Of a stretch of DNA of 21,847 nt, positions 7,634 through 19,400 are shown piece after piece; positions within the stretch are counted from its first letter, which is position 1; every line of letters begins with the position of its first letter. A program made the translations under genes and the position numbers. Origin of the DNA: a virus; the IMG/VR virus record IMGVR_UViG_3300017818_000127, positions 1-21,847 of that record; one strand, 5' to 3'. The notes below the pieces were generated by a model. It saw only the letters and a list, made by a program, of their open reading frames with translations, did no database searches and was not told the DNA's origin.

Positions 7634-10600
7634 TTATTTTGACTTTAATTCGTCAATTTGTCTTTGTTGTTCTTTTATTGCTTCAACTAATAATGCTGTT
7701 ATATTTCCATAAGATACTGACTTAAATCCATCAGCATTATCTCTTACGACTTCTGGAAGTATACTCTCAACCTCTTGTGCAATGAGACCAATCTCATCTC
7801 TTTCATTATCAATCTTATTATATGAAACACCTCTTAATGCTTTGACTTTATCTAAAGCATCTTCTAATGTATTAACATTAATCTTTAATCTTTCGTCTGA
7901 GTTAGTTGTAACGTTACCACCAGCTGTGAAGTCACCCGTTCCTGTATCAAACGTGAATCTTACAACTGTACCTTCTCTAATGAACCAATCATGTCCAGAA
8001 TTAAGGTCGGTATACATTGCTGTGTTATTTGCGTAGAAATCAACATCACTTGATGTACCGAAGATTAAAGGAATATCATCATTAAATCTTAAGTAGTTAG
8101 CTGACTGTACGTTAGCAGATGTACCATCATAACCTGAACCACCCGATGGCCATGTAGTTCTAGTAACACCACCTAGTGTTATACCACCATCTACATAGAA
8201 GTTTTCTACGAGAACTGTTTCTGAGTTTAAGTTATATGTAAAGTTAGTATCACCTGAACCACCTGCATATAAATCAGGAGTTGTTGCAGCATATAGTGTT
8301 CTTACACCAGAACCAGGCTCAATAAATGTTGGATAGAAAGTACCTGTTTGTAGTGCGTTACTTTGTTCCCTAATTGAAGGTGCGTTAATACCAGAAGCTG
8401 AACCTGCAGGACCTTGTGAACCTTGGAAACCTAATGTTCCTTGAACACCCTGTAGACCTTGGATACCACCTCCACCAGTTCCACCATCAATACCTTGGAA
8501 TCCTCTAAATCCTTGAGTACCTTGATATCCATTGAAACCTTGAGCACCTGTGTCACCAGTGAAACCTTGAGAAGAAGCACCACCGGTAAATCCTTGAATA
8601 CCTTGGATACCTCTATAACCTTGAGGACCTCTTGTTCCTTGAGGACCTATTGGGCCTAACGGACCTTGAATTCCATTTCCACTTAAACCATCAGTACCTT
8701 GGAAACCACGAGGACCTTGTGGACCACCAGAACCTGAACCACTTACACCTTGATTACCTTGGAATCCTCTATAACCTTGAGTACCTTGTTCACCCTGAAC
8801 ACCGCCTCCACCTGTTCCACCATCGGCACCCTGTTCACCTTGAGCACCTTGATAACCTCTATATCCTTGTAATCCTGTTCCAGCATCACCTGTAGTACCT
8901 TGAATACCCTGTGGACCAGTAGGACCTTGAACACCGCCACCACCGTCTCCACCAACATTTCCTTGAACACCTTGATAACCTCTATAACCTTGGATACCTG
9001 GCGCTCCTGTTCCTGGAGGACCTTGTACACCTTGATAACCTTGGAAACCTTGAATACCCTGAACACCTGTACCCGTTGTTCCATCAATACCTTGAGGACC
9101 TTGAATACCTTGTGTACCTGTACCAGAGGCACCTTGGATGCCTGCACCCGTAGGACCCTGAACACCTTGTAGACCTTGCGCACCCTGGACTCCAAATACA
9201 CCCTGTGCACCAATACCACTTAAACCTTGAGTTCCTTGAGGACCTTGAGCACCAGGAGCACCTGCTCCACCGACACCCTGTGTACCTTGAACACCTTGAG
9301 TTCCTCCTGAACCGTCAGAACCCTGAACACCCTGAATACCTTGAGCACCTGCTGGACCTTGGAATCCTCCAGCACCTACACCCGCGATACCTTGTTGACC
9401 TATTAAACCTTGAACACCCTGAATACCTTGAGCACCAGTTCCGCCTGGTCCTTGGAATCCACCAAATCCTTGAGTACCAGTAGAACCCTGAATACCTTGG
9501 ATACCTTGAGACCCAGCTGCACCATCTGCTCCATCAGAACCTTGGAAACCAGATGTTCCTTGTAAACCTTGGATACCTTGAGCACCCGCACCAGCCGGTC
9601 CTTGGAATCCATAATCACCTTGAACACCTTGAGTACCTTGAACACCTTGTGGTCCAAGCGCACCTGTCGCACCAGCATCACCTGTTCTTGCGAAGGTAAT
9701 CATTACATCGTCACCACCTTGGAATGTATATCCTGCGTTGGAAACGTGTGCTACATCAATAGCAAAATAACCTGTTGTTTCTGTTAAACCTGAAATTGTA
9801 AATAAGATAAAGTTTTGTGGAGAACTCTTAAGAGTAATCTTAACGTGACCTTTAACTGGAGATGTTGAATCATCAATTGTTCTTAAGAAAGGTTGAATGT
9901 CGATAAAGTTATCATCTCTATCATCGATGAATATTAATGTTGCACTTGACTGTGTAGCACTATTCAGTTTAACCCAACCGGCTCCACCTGGGTCACCAGC
10001 TAATGTTCCTGAATTAAATGTATAATCAAATGTTACACCACCAAATGAACCATCGGCACCTTGAATACCTCCAGAACCTTGAACACCCTGAACACCTTGA
10101 GCACCCGAACCTGTAGGACCTTGAACACCTTGAGGACCAATTCCACCAACCGCACCTTGGATACCTGCGGGACCTCTTGGAATAAATGTAATAAGTGTTT
10201 CAGGACCGTGTGTTTGATTAACTGCAGTTTCCCAGTTAGTAACATTACCATCAACATAGTTAACATCAAAATAACCGTAATTCTTAGATACACCGTCCCA
10301 TGTCCAATCTGTAATTTCATATACTAACCAGTGATGCCCTCCTGGACCTCCACTTGCACCACCTGCTGCTCTTTGAATTTTTAGATAACCTTTGACTGCA
10401 CCTGGTTGAGCATCGATGAAATCTAAGAAGTCATCAATTTCTGTAGTGTATTGGTCATCTGGAATATCGTCTAATGTAATTAATGTTGCTAATGTTGGGT
10501 TAGCATTATTAAATTTGAAATTGTTTGTGCCTGGGTCTGTACCACCAATTGTGTTATTAACAAAGTTCCATTGGAAAGTTAAACCGCCATATTCGCCTTG

Positions 10601-12937
10601 TTCACCTTGTAATCCTTGAAGCCCTTGTAAACCTTGACCACCTTGAACACCCTGAATACCTTGAGCACCGGTTGCACCACTGTCACCTTGTAATCCGACA
10701 TCACCTTGGATACCAAATGTTCCTTGAACACCTTGAATACCTTGTGCACCAGTGTTACCAACATCACCTTGGAAACCTCTATAACCTTGAAGACCATCAG
10801 TACCTTGTACACCCTGAACACCTTGGAGACCTAAATCACCTTGGAAGCCTCTAAATCCTTGAGTACCTTGAACACCTTGAGTACCTTGGTCACCAGTTCT
10901 TGAGAATGATATACGAACATCTAAACCATTAGATAATGAAGATGCTCCACTTAATCTTGTACAATCAACTACCCAATAACCAGAACCATTCGTAATTTCG
11001 TCAATTCTAAATGTAATGTGGTTTGTAGTATCTGCACCATTTGTAATTTTGAAATAACCTTTAACACCTGAACTTACTGCATCTAAGTCAACCATTAATC
11101 CATCCATAACGTTGACGCCATTATCGTCTTCGTCATCGATGTACATTTGAGTTGCTGAAGCTAAGTTTGTATCATCAAACCTAATAATACCAGTGCCTGG
11201 GTCAGATGCTGTTGTGTTATTACTGTATGTGTAATCGTATGTGATACCACCAAAGTCACCAGTTGTTCCTTGAACACCCTGGATACCAACATCACCCTGA
11301 ATACCAGTTGTTCCTTGAATACCTTGGAGACCTACGTCACCTTGAACACCTGTATTACCTTGGATACCTATTGTACCTTGTGGTCCTCTAAATCCTTGTA
11401 AACCTTGTGGGCCCTGTAATCCTTGAACGCCTTGAATACCTCTTGGACCAATAGGACCTTGAATACCTTCATCACCAACAATACTAAATGCTACTAATAA
11501 TGGGTTAAGTGTCCAAACTCCGTTTCCACCATTATATTCTGTAAAGTCTTCTCTTAATGCGTTACCACCTTGGAATGTAACATTAAATTGCCAGTAACCT
11601 GTTTGGTCTGTTGCGTTTTGAATTGTGAAGATAACGTAATCATCTGGGTTTCCACGTTTGGTAATTTTCATTACCGCTTTATCAGTGGATGTTTGACTTG
11701 AAATTGTTGTATATAGTGCGTCTAAGTTAACACCGTATATTGCTTCATCGTCAATCCACATTGTGTCAACTGTTGAGAAATTAGATGTATTAGAGAAACC
11801 AGTATCATTAAAGATAATATTACCAGTGCCTGGGTCTGCTTGAGAAGTATTCCAATCTAATCTGTATTCAACTACGTGACCAGCATCATCACCATTAAAT
11901 CCTTGTAACCCTTGTAAACCTACATCACCTTGAATACCAGTTGTTCCTTGAACGCCTTGAACTCCTTGGATGCCTTGAATACCTAAGTCACCTTGGATAC
12001 CAGTAATACCTTGAACACCTTGAGGTCCTCTGAAACCTTGAACACCTTGGATACCTAAGTCACCTTGAACACCTTGATGGCCCTGTACGCCTTGCATACC
12101 TTGGAAACCACGGAATCCTCTTTCACCTTGAATACCTTCGTTACCTAAAGGACCTTGTAAACCTTGTGGTCCAATTACACCCTGTAAACCTTGAACTCCG
12201 CGGAATGAACCGATATTAACCCAGCTCGTTCCATTATAAATCCAAAGTTCATCGTCAGCTTCGTCAATAACACCTTCACCTGTATTTGGAGTAGGAAATG
12301 CTGTATTTAAAGTTGCTTGAGGGTCACCACCTGAATCTACATCTGCGACTGAACCAATGATTGTAAAACCAGGACCATAATCACCTTGTAGACCTTGAGC
12401 ACCTGTTGTACCTTGGATACCTTGCTGACCTTGACCTACTTGAGTGACAGGGTCAGATGCAAATACCATAATAGCAAATGCACTTGCAGAGGAAGGAGTT
12501 GTTGCATTACCATTGCTGTCATAGAATGAAGCTTCAAATCCATTAACTGTTTTACTTTGAATTGATACTAAACGACCATCATCATTGAGTTCACCATCAG
12601 TGACAACAGTATAATCAGTATCAGGTTGAGCAGTATCAAAGGCAAAGTCCATCGTACCATTAACTGCATCCCAATTCGAAGATGAAATTCCGGTACCTGT
12701 AATATTACCTGTTCCATCAACTCGGATAAACGCAAAAGGAAGAATAGCATCGACTGTGGTACCACCGCCACCTAATAATTCAATCCAACTTGTCCCGTCG
12801 GAGTAATAAACTTTATCGTTATCAGCATAGACCACCGCGCCTTCATAGACGGCTGGGTCAAGTGTAATAGGGAATGCTTGAGGTTCACCAAAACCTATTA
12901 GCTGACTTTTTCCTGTTAGTGTTCCAAAATTGGACAT
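7634..12937 (-). CDS. Collagen-like phage fibre with globular inserts and C-terminal S74 chaperone, 1767 aa
   Basis: Probable trimeric fibre or adhesin of the virion. Order: N-terminal beta region (1-168) with a '[10 protein letters not shown]' motif, likely for attachment; Gly-X-Y segments at about 169-189, 247-351, 489-562, 683-783, 923-963 and 1087-1512; a small '[12 protein letters not shown]' domain (190-244); four related globular inserts (352-488, 563-682, 784-922, 964-1086); a beta region (1513-1670); and a Peptidase_S74 domain (about 1676-1767). The Gly-X-Y triplets mostly carry Gln in the Y position (GIQGVQG) and few Pro, as in phage collagen-like proteins. The S74 domain shows SDERLK with Ser1680 and Lys1685 in the known catalytic spacing, GLIAQEVE and a final coiled coil ending IDELKSK. 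In this family the domain assembles the trimer and then cuts itself off at that serine. Only one cysteine (659) is seen. GGAG lies 10 bases before the ATG and a late promoter box 32 bases before it; a hairpin terminator follows. Confidence 0.9.
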   Translation of the reverse strand: MSNFGTLTGKSQLIGFGEPQAFPITLDPAVYEGAVVYADNDKVYYSDGTSWIELLGGGGTTVDAILPFAFIRVDGTGNITGTGISSSNWDAVNGTMDFAFDTAQPDTDYTVVTDGELNDDGRLVSIQSKTVNGFEASFYDSNGNATTPSSASAFAIMVFASDPVTQVGQGQQGIQGTTGAQGLQGDYGPGFTIIGSVADVDSGGDPQATLNTAFPTPNTGEGVIDEADDELWIYNGTSWVNIGSFRGVQGLQGVIGPQGLQGPLGNEGIQGERGFRGFQGMQGVQGHQGVQGDLGIQGVQGFRGPQGVQGITGIQGDLGIQGIQGVQGVQGTTGIQGDVGLQGLQGFNGDDAGHVVEYRLDWNTSQADPGTGNIIFNDTGFSNTSNFSTVDTMWIDDEAIYGVNLDALYTTISSQTSTDKAVMKITKRGNPDDYVIFTIQNATDQTGYWQFNVTFQGGNALREDFTEYNGGNGVWTLNPLLVAFSIVGDEGIQGPIGPRGIQGVQGLQGPQGLQGFRGPQGTIGIQGNTGVQGDVGLQGIQGTTGIQGDVGIQGVQGTTGDFGGITYDYTYSNNTTASDPGTGIIRFDDTNLASATQMYIDDEDDNGVNVMDGLMVDLDAVSSGVKGYFKITNGADTTNHITFRIDEITNGSGYWVVDCTRLSGASSLSNGLDVRISFSRTGDQGTQGVQGTQGFRGFQGDLGLQGVQGVQGTDGLQGYRGFQGDVGNTGAQGIQGVQGTFGIQGDVGLQGDSGATGAQGIQGVQGGQGLQGLQGLQGEQGEYGGLTFQWNFVNNTIGGTDPGTNNFKFNNANPTLATLITLDDIPDDQYTTEIDDFLDFIDAQPGAVKGYLKIQRAAGGASGGPGGHHWLVYEITDWTWDGVSKNYGYFDVNYVDGNVTNWETAVNQTHGPETLITFIPRGPAGIQGAVGGIGPQGVQGPTGSGAQGVQGVQGSGGIQGADGSFGGVTFDYTFNSGTLAGDPGGAGWVKLNSATQSSATLIFIDDRDDNFIDIQPFLRTIDDSTSPVKGHVKITLKSSPQNFILFTISGLTETTGYFAIDVAHVSNAGYTFQGGDDVMITFARTGDAGATGALGPQGVQGTQGVQGDYGFQGPAGAGAQGIQGLQGTSGFQGSDGADGAAGSQGIQGIQGSTGTQGFGGFQGPGGTGAQGIQGVQGLIGQQGIAGVGAGGFQGPAGAQGIQGVQGSDGSGGTQGVQGTQGVGGAGAPGAQGPQGTQGLSGIGAQGVFGVQGAQGLQGVQGPTGAGIQGASGTGTQGIQGPQGIDGTTGTGVQGIQGFQGYQGVQGPPGTGAPGIQGYRGYQGVQGNVGGDGGGGVQGPTGPQGIQGTTGDAGTGLQGYRGYQGAQGEQGADGGTGGGGVQGEQGTQGYRGFQGNQGVSGSGSGGPQGPRGFQGTDGLSGNGIQGPLGPIGPQGTRGPQGYRGIQGIQGFTGGASSQGFTGDTGAQGFNGYQGTQGFRGFQGIDGGTGGGGIQGLQGVQGTLGFQGSQGPAGSASGINAPSIREQSNALQTGTFYPTFIEPGSGVRTLYAATTPDLYAGGSGDTNFTYNLNSETVLVENFYVDGGITLGGVTRTTWPSGGSGYDGTSANVQSANYLRFNDDIPLIFGTSSDVDFYANNTAMYTDLNSGHDWFIREGTVVRFTFDTGTGDFTAGGNVTTNSDERLKINVNTLEDALDKVKALRGVSYNKIDNERDEIGLIAQEVESILPEVVRDNADGFKSVSYGNITALLVEAIKEQQRQIDELKSK
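7637..7912 (-). other. Peptidase_S74 intramolecular chaperone domain
   Basis: Residues about 1676-1767 of the collagen-like fibre. Landmarks are TTNSDERLK (the Ser codon is at 7900-7898), [51 protein letters not shown] and a helical end. Known members (endosialidase tailspikes, phage neck appendages, T5 L-shaped fibre) fold as trimers and self-cleave at the conserved serine with the help of the lysine five residues on. Both residues are present here, so cleavage is expected, leaving a mature chain of about 1679 residues (inference). Confidence 0.85.
8402..9679 (-). repeat. Longest collagen-like segment (about 426 residues), degenerate 9-bp DNA repeat
   Basis: Residues about 1087-1512. At DNA level the plus strand shows continuous variations on CCTTGAACA / CCTTGGATA in a 9-base rhythm, the complement of codons for Gly-X-Gln. 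Arg is placed in recurring G[FY]RG[FY]QG units. Unlike the earlier segments it contains many two-residue Gly-X interruptions ([32 protein letters not shown]). Other collagen-like segments lie at 12199-11885, 11473-11252, 10891-10589 and 10171-10049. Confidence 0.9.
9680..11884 (-). repeat. Four related globular insert domains within the collagen-like fibre
   Basis: Copies at about 11884-11474, 11251-10892, 10588-10172 and 10048-9680, separated by collagen segments. They share a start [TYF].[WY].[FWY]..... followed by DPG......FN or F.D, then SAT..[IY]IDD..D, a helix-like stretch, VKG..KI, an [IF].[IF]..[IT].....GY[WF]..[DN]V core, and an end [IV].F...GD.G leading back into Gly-X-Y. They are diverged in sequence, so the duplications are old. 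Their role is unknown; in position they are bulges on a triple-helical rod. Confidence 0.8.
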
Positions 12938-12968
12938 TTAAGTTATTCTCCGTTAATCATTATTAATA

Positions 12969-12976
12969 TATTTATC
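12969..12976 (-). promoter_or_regulatory. Probable late promoter box (GATAAATA) of the collagen-like fibre gene
   Basis: Read on the minus strand this is GATAAATA, seven of eight bases of the T4 late consensus TATAAATA. It lies in the 44-base gap between the 141-aa gene and the collagen-like gene, exactly as far from the ATG (32 bases) as the perfect box at 7549-7556 is from its own gene. The shared spacing strengthens the call. Confidence 0.55.
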
Positions 12977-12981
12977 AGTAC

Positions 12982-13407
12982 TTAAACAACGTCATCTTCT
13001 TCAGATTGACCTAATGTGAATGATAATGTAGCATGACATGCTAAGTCAGTGTCTGCTATAATTTCTAATGTATCACCACTCTTTAAAAACTGGCCATTCA
13101 GAGGAATTGCTGTTGTCTGATAACCGCCTATAGGCATGTTTCTCAATATGTAAAATTCTGCGTTAACGTCATCACGGTGTGTTCTGACATCAATGTTCAC
13201 AGTGTTTGCGATTGTATTACACAAAATCAATGGTGAAATAACTTCACCAACGCCCGGCTCAATAGTTGTTGAACCACCAAATACTAGTTCAGGAACCTCG
13301 TATTGAGGTACTTCAATAAGAACTTGCCAGTTAGTGGATACAACCTTATTGACGGCAACTGGTTTAGCGTCAGGTGCCTGAGAAGTTGTAATTGTTGTTA
13401 TAGACAT
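12982..13407 (-). CDS. Small probable virion structural protein, 141 aa
   Basis: The product starts MSITTITTSQAPDAKPVAVN and contains TNWQVLIEVP, SPLILCNTIANTVNIDVRTH, EFYILRNMPIGG and a final TLSFTLGQSEEDDVV. It is strand-rich, without signal peptide or membrane segment, with two cysteines (within ILCN and LACH) and an acidic C-terminus. The spacing of strands suggests a single beta-sandwich domain. I recall similar small proteins beside large structural genes in marine T4-like phages but cannot assign a named family. It lies 16 bases after the giant protein gene and 44 before the collagen-like fibre, on the same strand. AGGAT about 8 bases before the ATG is a modest ribosome binding site. 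Likely role: connector or decoration protein of the fibre or baseplate assembly (inference from position). Confidence 0.7.
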   Translation of the reverse strand: MSITTITTSQAPDAKPVAVNKVVSTNWQVLIEVPQYEVPELVFGGSTTIEPGVGEVISPLILCNTIANTVNIDVRTHRDDVNAEFYILRNMPIGGYQTTAIPLNGQFLKSGDTLEIIADTDLACHATLSFTLGQSEEDDVV

Positions 13408-13423
13408 TTTTCTTTATCCTATT

Positions 13424-16400
13424 TTATAATGCTGCTCTACTGTTTGAAGCTCTTCTTGCGAGTTTTCTTACAGATGATGTAAATGGTCGACCTTCGATTC
13501 GACCCGTTCTACCATTAATTCTTAGACCTCTTGCGAAGTATTGGTTATTCAATTCATCCGCACCCGACCATCTGATTCTACCACCATCTTCACTTAGTAC
13601 CGAAGCCACCGCTGATATAGCAGAACCTAAGTTTCTAAAGTTTAGAGGTAGAGCATTTCTGTTAACACCTGCTGATGCACCATTAAACTGGTGAGCAATG
13701 GATTCAACCAAGGAACCAAATACTAATGTTTCTGGTCTTAGAATATTATCTTTCAGACAGTCATTAAATAAACCTTCAACCATTAAGTCGTGTTGTGAGT
13801 TAGGTGATAGATTATTAACAATATAATCTCTCATTCTATCCCAAGCACCAGTAAAGGCGTCAAGTAATGATGTGTCGTTAGTCTGGTCTAATACCCAAGT
13901 TGTTCCGTTCCAATAATATATATCTCCCGCAAAATGACTTACTGCATAGTTATCTGCAACAATATATGCGTGATTTGGTTTCTGTCCTGTGATAGCAGCT
14001 AGGTCAGATAGCTGTGATACACTTCCTTGGTATTTGTATGCTGTATTAGATGGATTAAATACTGGGAATGTATGCTGACCTTTCTGGTCGAAGAATGCTG
14101 CGGTAAATGACCTTGTAGATTTCTGAGACCCTGCCACGTTCCCGTACACTGGTACGCCCGCGGAAGCATCTTCATATCTAAAGTCATTTGTAATTGCTTC
14201 TAATAAGTTGTAACCATCTCTTCTTGTTAAGTTAATGTCAATGTAATCATAAGTTGTATTAACAAATCTTACGACATCAAATGCAAGGTCGAGTTTATTC
14301 TGTTCGAGGATGAACTGAGCACTTGTAAATGTATCATCAACATATGTATAATCTGGTTCTTCCTTAGCAGGTAAGTACTTAGTATCTTTAAAGAATTGTG
14401 TCTTGTAGAACATGTCTGCAAGTCCTTTAACTTTCTTAGACTCTACATCAGTACCAACTTCTCCAAGAACTGTTTGATTTGGATATTTACCAAGTACGAT
14501 ATCTTTACATATTACACCAAGTTGCTTATAAGCTTTTGCTGTTGGAATACGTTGGTCTTCAGGAACTCTAAACTGATTATTCCAGAAGTAGAAATCTGCA
14601 TTCCATCTTGATGCGATGTTACCACCATAGTTCAAGTCATAACTGAATGCATCGAGTAAGTATCCAATATCTCTTCTACACTTAGCTCTGTTATAATCAA
14701 GTACATCAAACTCTTGTCTAATGTAGTAGATTAATTCATCAGCAAGTGATTCAGTATTATCTTCAATCTGTTGAGCTGCACCTTGAATACCTGTGTCAAC
14801 CCATGCAATTGTAGGTTCAACAGGAAGTGGTAATGAATCTAAGTTGTCAGCACGTATTGCGTCTTCAACGATTCCTATTAAGTCACTAACCCTTCCACCT
14901 TCAATCGCTGTTGCAGGTGTTCCAAGTAAATCTTGAGTTGTCGATGTGTATGTTGTATTAGCAACACTGTTATCTTCTTGTACGACCGCATCAAGAACTG
15001 TTCCTAAGTAATTGTATATGTCTGCAGTTTGAGTTCTTGTGTCTGCAGGTAATACGCTGATACCATTTTCAAAATAAATCTTAGTTGCTGTTAGTGTAGC
15101 GATGTTTCCATCATACTGAACATCATGAGAGATAGCGTCTAGTAAGTATCCAATATCTCTTCTACACTTAGCTTCTGGGAAACTCAATCCATTATGAACA
15201 TTTGAAATGTAATTCAGAACAGAAGTTGCTAAACCAGTACTTGCATCTTCGATTAATTCTTTCGAATCAATGAAAGGTTGTGCCTGCCATGTTTGTAGTG
15301 GGTCTACTCTATTCGGGAAGTCTACATAAGAACCCTTATCGACTACATTAGAAATAATATTGACTAGGTTTTTAGCTCTAATTGCAATCTCTGGGTCACC
15401 AGCAATTTGTGACATATCTTGCTTGTAGATTTGGTTTTCAATGTGGAGAATAGCGTTAGGTAAAGCACTTACAAATGTATGAGCACCAGCGTATCCTTTG
15501 GCATATCCAGCATTTACTGTAAATGTCTGGTTAGTTACCGCGGTAATTCTTAAAGGTTGTCTATGATTTGGGTCAATATCTGGTCTTGGATGTGATATTT
15601 CAACACTACCACCACAACTAAATGTTATACCCTCATCTTCAACGATGACGTAATCGTCTGTTGTTAATCCGTGTGGAGCTTTTGTTGTTACAACCATGAT
15701 TCCAGTTACTGGGTCATAAGTTGCTGTTTGAACTCCGAATGTTTGTTTAATCCAACGTGATTGGTCTACTTCCATTCTTCTAACAACATGTTCTACAACA
15801 TTAGCGACATGAGTAAATGCTTCTTTACTTGCAGCTCTTTGTTCTTTAGGCAAGGTATTTACTGCATTATCAAAGTAGAGATATGCGTTATTTAATGTAG
15901 CTGCGTTACCACCGTATTGAATGTCATGTGATACTCCGTCAAGGATATATCCAACATCTCTTCTACATTTTGCTTCGCTGTATGGAAGAATGTCAAAGTA
16001 TCTTGCAAGATAAGCAAGGATTCCGTCTTGAATTGCTTCTTTACTTGCGTCTAATTCTACGTAAGATGCGAGTTCATCAGTGTAGAATGTTGTATTTGGT
16101 TCTTCAACATCTGGGTTAACTTCTAATCCGTTATCAGAAATTGCTGTTGCAACCAATCCAAATAGACCTTCAATCTTATCTGCAAGTGGTGTACCTACTG
16201 ACCCAGCTGAGAAGTTCTGTGATTCCGCATTTCCTGTTGTTGGAGTAACTGCGGTGTCGAGTACAACACTTCTTGCAACAGTACCTATATGATTAAAGGC
16301 TGCCGCTGTAGGTGCTCTCTGGTCTTCTGGTAAAACACTGATTGCATTTTCGAAGTAAAGTTTTGTATCATTAATTGAAGCACTATTACCACCATGCATT

Positions 16401-19400
16401 GCATCAAAGATAACAGCATCAATTAAGTATCCTAAATCTCTTTCACACTTAGCTGAATCATAAACTAGTGAACCATAATTCTGTGCAATCCAAGCTGTGA
16501 TTTCAGCTTGTAAGAATGCTTTGTTATTAAGTAATTGTTCTCTTGCATTAATACCGTTATTACCCGCTTGAGAAACACTACCATAAGTGATTGCATCAGC
16601 ATTAGTAGAACCATTCTTCATGATGTCAAGGATTTCATTAAATGCTGTCATTGCTCTTTGTTTTCCAACGCTAGATGTTACGTTGTTAACTGCAATGTCT
16701 CTTGTGTATTCAATTGCTTTAATTGTTTCTGAAAGTTGTTCTGTAATAACCGCATCAGCACCAGTTGTTCCAATTCTATATGCTAATCCATTGAACACTG
16801 CGTTAAAGTTAGAGTTTGTAAGTACATCACGTTTAACCGCATCAATAAGAATTCCAACATCACGCTTACACTTATCTCCATCGAATGTGTAGTAATCTTT
16901 CTTCAACTTAGCAATGACGTCTTCAGCAATAAAGTCTTTGTTTCTTTGTATTTGAACACGTGCTGCTGTTCTGTTTGAATCAACTGTTGGACTCACTAGT
17001 GTAGTTGTTAAGTTCTCATCTGAATCATCATCAACTACATTAGCAACAATTTCAATCAGGTCGTGAATTGCTGTACCAGTTGCTGCATCAGCCGGAGTAC
17101 CTGAAGTATCTTGTGAAGGTACATTGTTTGCTGAAGGTGTAATCGCAATTTCTTGTACTACATTACTTGCAACATCTGCTAAATGTCTAAATGCTTCCAT
17201 TGTTGGAATGCGTTGTTCAATAGGTAATATGTTTGTTAGTGTACGTAAACCTGAAACGTTTGCTGTCTTGTATTCTTCGGCAGTATCTTTAAACTGACCA
17301 AGTACTTCGAGAGGTAATACGTTAACACTTCTTAATTGTTCGTAATCTGCTGATTGTTCATCGTCAAGTCTAAAGTAGTATTTAGCAGCTTCGATAACAT
17401 TTGCATTACCACCATAGATAATGTCTTTAGAAGCAGCATCAACAATAAGACCAACGTCTCTTCTACACTTAGCTTTTTCGTATGGTAAACCTTTCCATTC
17501 TCTTTGTACATATCCGATAACATCGATTGAAAGAGGTTCTGTTTGACCATCAATCTTATTAACAGCATCTTCATAAGTTGCTTCAATTGTTGGTTCAATA
17601 TATTCAGGTAACCAATCAAGTGATTCGTTTCTTATTGTATCTGTAACGATATTCACTAAGTCTTTAACATCATTTGCAATGGCGATTCCAACATCAGTTA
17701 ATGATTGGTCTTGAGAAGCAGCATTTCCAGATGTAGGTGTGACTGCTTGGTCTCTTACAACTTGATATGCTACATCAGCAATATGTTGCCATGCTTTCGC
17801 TGTTGGTATCTTTTGGTCACCAGGTAGAACTGCAATCGCATTTTCAAAGTATAATCTTGCAAAGTTGATAGAAGCCGAGTTAGAACCGTGTTGAATATCC
17901 CAAGATAATGCATCAACTAGATAACCTGTATCTCTTTCACAATCAGCAACATCGTAATTTAAGTTAGGGAATTCTTGAGCAATATAAGCTGTAATTTCAG
18001 CTTGGATAAATGCTCTGTTATTTTGTAATGCATTCCTTGCTTCGATTGTTTGAGCACTTACACCATTAGCACCAAATGCTAGTGTGTTTGCATTTGCAGA
18101 ACCGTTAGTGATAATGTCTATAATTTCGTCAAATGCTGCGTTTGCTCTTGCTAATGAGTTACCAGAAAGTTCAGCTGCAATTTCTGATTTAAGATAATTG
18201 ATTGAACCAGTTGTTTGTGGTAATTGGTCATTAATAACTTTGTTAGCACCGACAGTACCGATTCTGTATCCTAATCCATTGAATACCGCATTATAGTTTG
18301 CACCTGTTGCAACGTCACGTCTTACAGCATCTAAAATAAATCCTGTATCTCTTGAACATTTAGCACCATCGAATACAAAGTAATTATTATCAAGATAAGC
18401 CATTACTTCATCTTGAATCATATTACGGTTAGCTTGTAATTGTTGAGCGGCATAGAATCCGTCTGAATTTGTTGTAACCTTAGCAACCGCTTCGTTTGAA
18501 ACTCTTACAAATGTATGTGTACCACCTGAACCTGCTCCAACATCGACAGTAATATCATCACCATTCACTGCAGTAATTTGCATTGGTGTATTGAAGTTAC
18601 CATCTCCTTTTCTTGGATATGAATGTTCAGTAGCATCTCCATCTTGAGAACATGTAAATGTGAAACTGTAAGGTGCGAATTCGATAAAGTCATCAACTAA
18701 TAAGTCGTGGCCTGGAATTGTAACTACACTTTCACCAGTTCCTGGGTTGTATGTTGCAGTTGTTGGTGTATAATATTTTAAGTACTTAGATGGGTCAGTC
18801 CAAATAATTGGGTCACCCTCGATAGCACCAACGTCAGCTCTAACGAATGTATGAGCACCACCAGAACCTACACCAACATTCATTGTGATTGTTGTCGCAG
18901 TTACTCCTGTTAATTTAACTGGAGTTTTATATGCAGGGTGGTGAGTTGCTGGATAAGCATGCTCAACTGTATTTGAATCTTGTGCACATGTAAATACGAT
19001 ACTTTCAGGTTTCAACTCAACATAATCACCTACTTCAAATGAGTGATTACCTATTGTTGCTTCAAATACTCCAGTTGCTGGGTCGTATGTAGCAGTTGAA
19101 GGTGTGAAAGATGAAATGTAATCAGATGCTTTAACACTGTTAGCAGTTGCTGATACAAATGTATGTGCTGTACCATTTTCGTATCCACCAACATTTACTT
19201 CAATCGTTGTTGATGTTACTTTGTTAATTAATACTGGTGTTCTGTAAGCAGGGTCACCTTTTCTTGGGTAAGAATGTTGTGTTGCATTACCGTCTAATGC
19301 ACATGTAAATGTAACACTCTCATCGTCAAGTACGATGTTTTGACCAGGTTCGAAATCATGAGCACCAATTGATAATACTAATTTACCAGATGTTGGGTCA

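Noticed and set aside
7637-7912. S74 domain as a general protease
   Set aside because: Known members cut only their own chain after trimer assembly; it is an intramolecular chaperone.
8402-9679. CRISPR-like regular short repeats
   Set aside because: The unit is 9 bases, degenerate and continuous without unique spacers, and it is fully explained by coding for Gly-X-Y triplets.
8459-10854. Open frames in other phases of the collagen region (Thr/Leu/Asn-rich or Val/Lys-rich low-complexity products, both strands)
   Set aside because: The 9-base repeat keeps several frames free of stops. The products are artefacts of repeated Gly-X-Gln codons.
13421-13428. TATAAAAT on the minus strand as a late promoter for the 141-aa gene
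   Set aside because: It overlaps the stop codon of the giant gene and lies only 14 bases before the ATG, leaving too little room for a start site plus ribosome binding site. Cotranscription is simpler.
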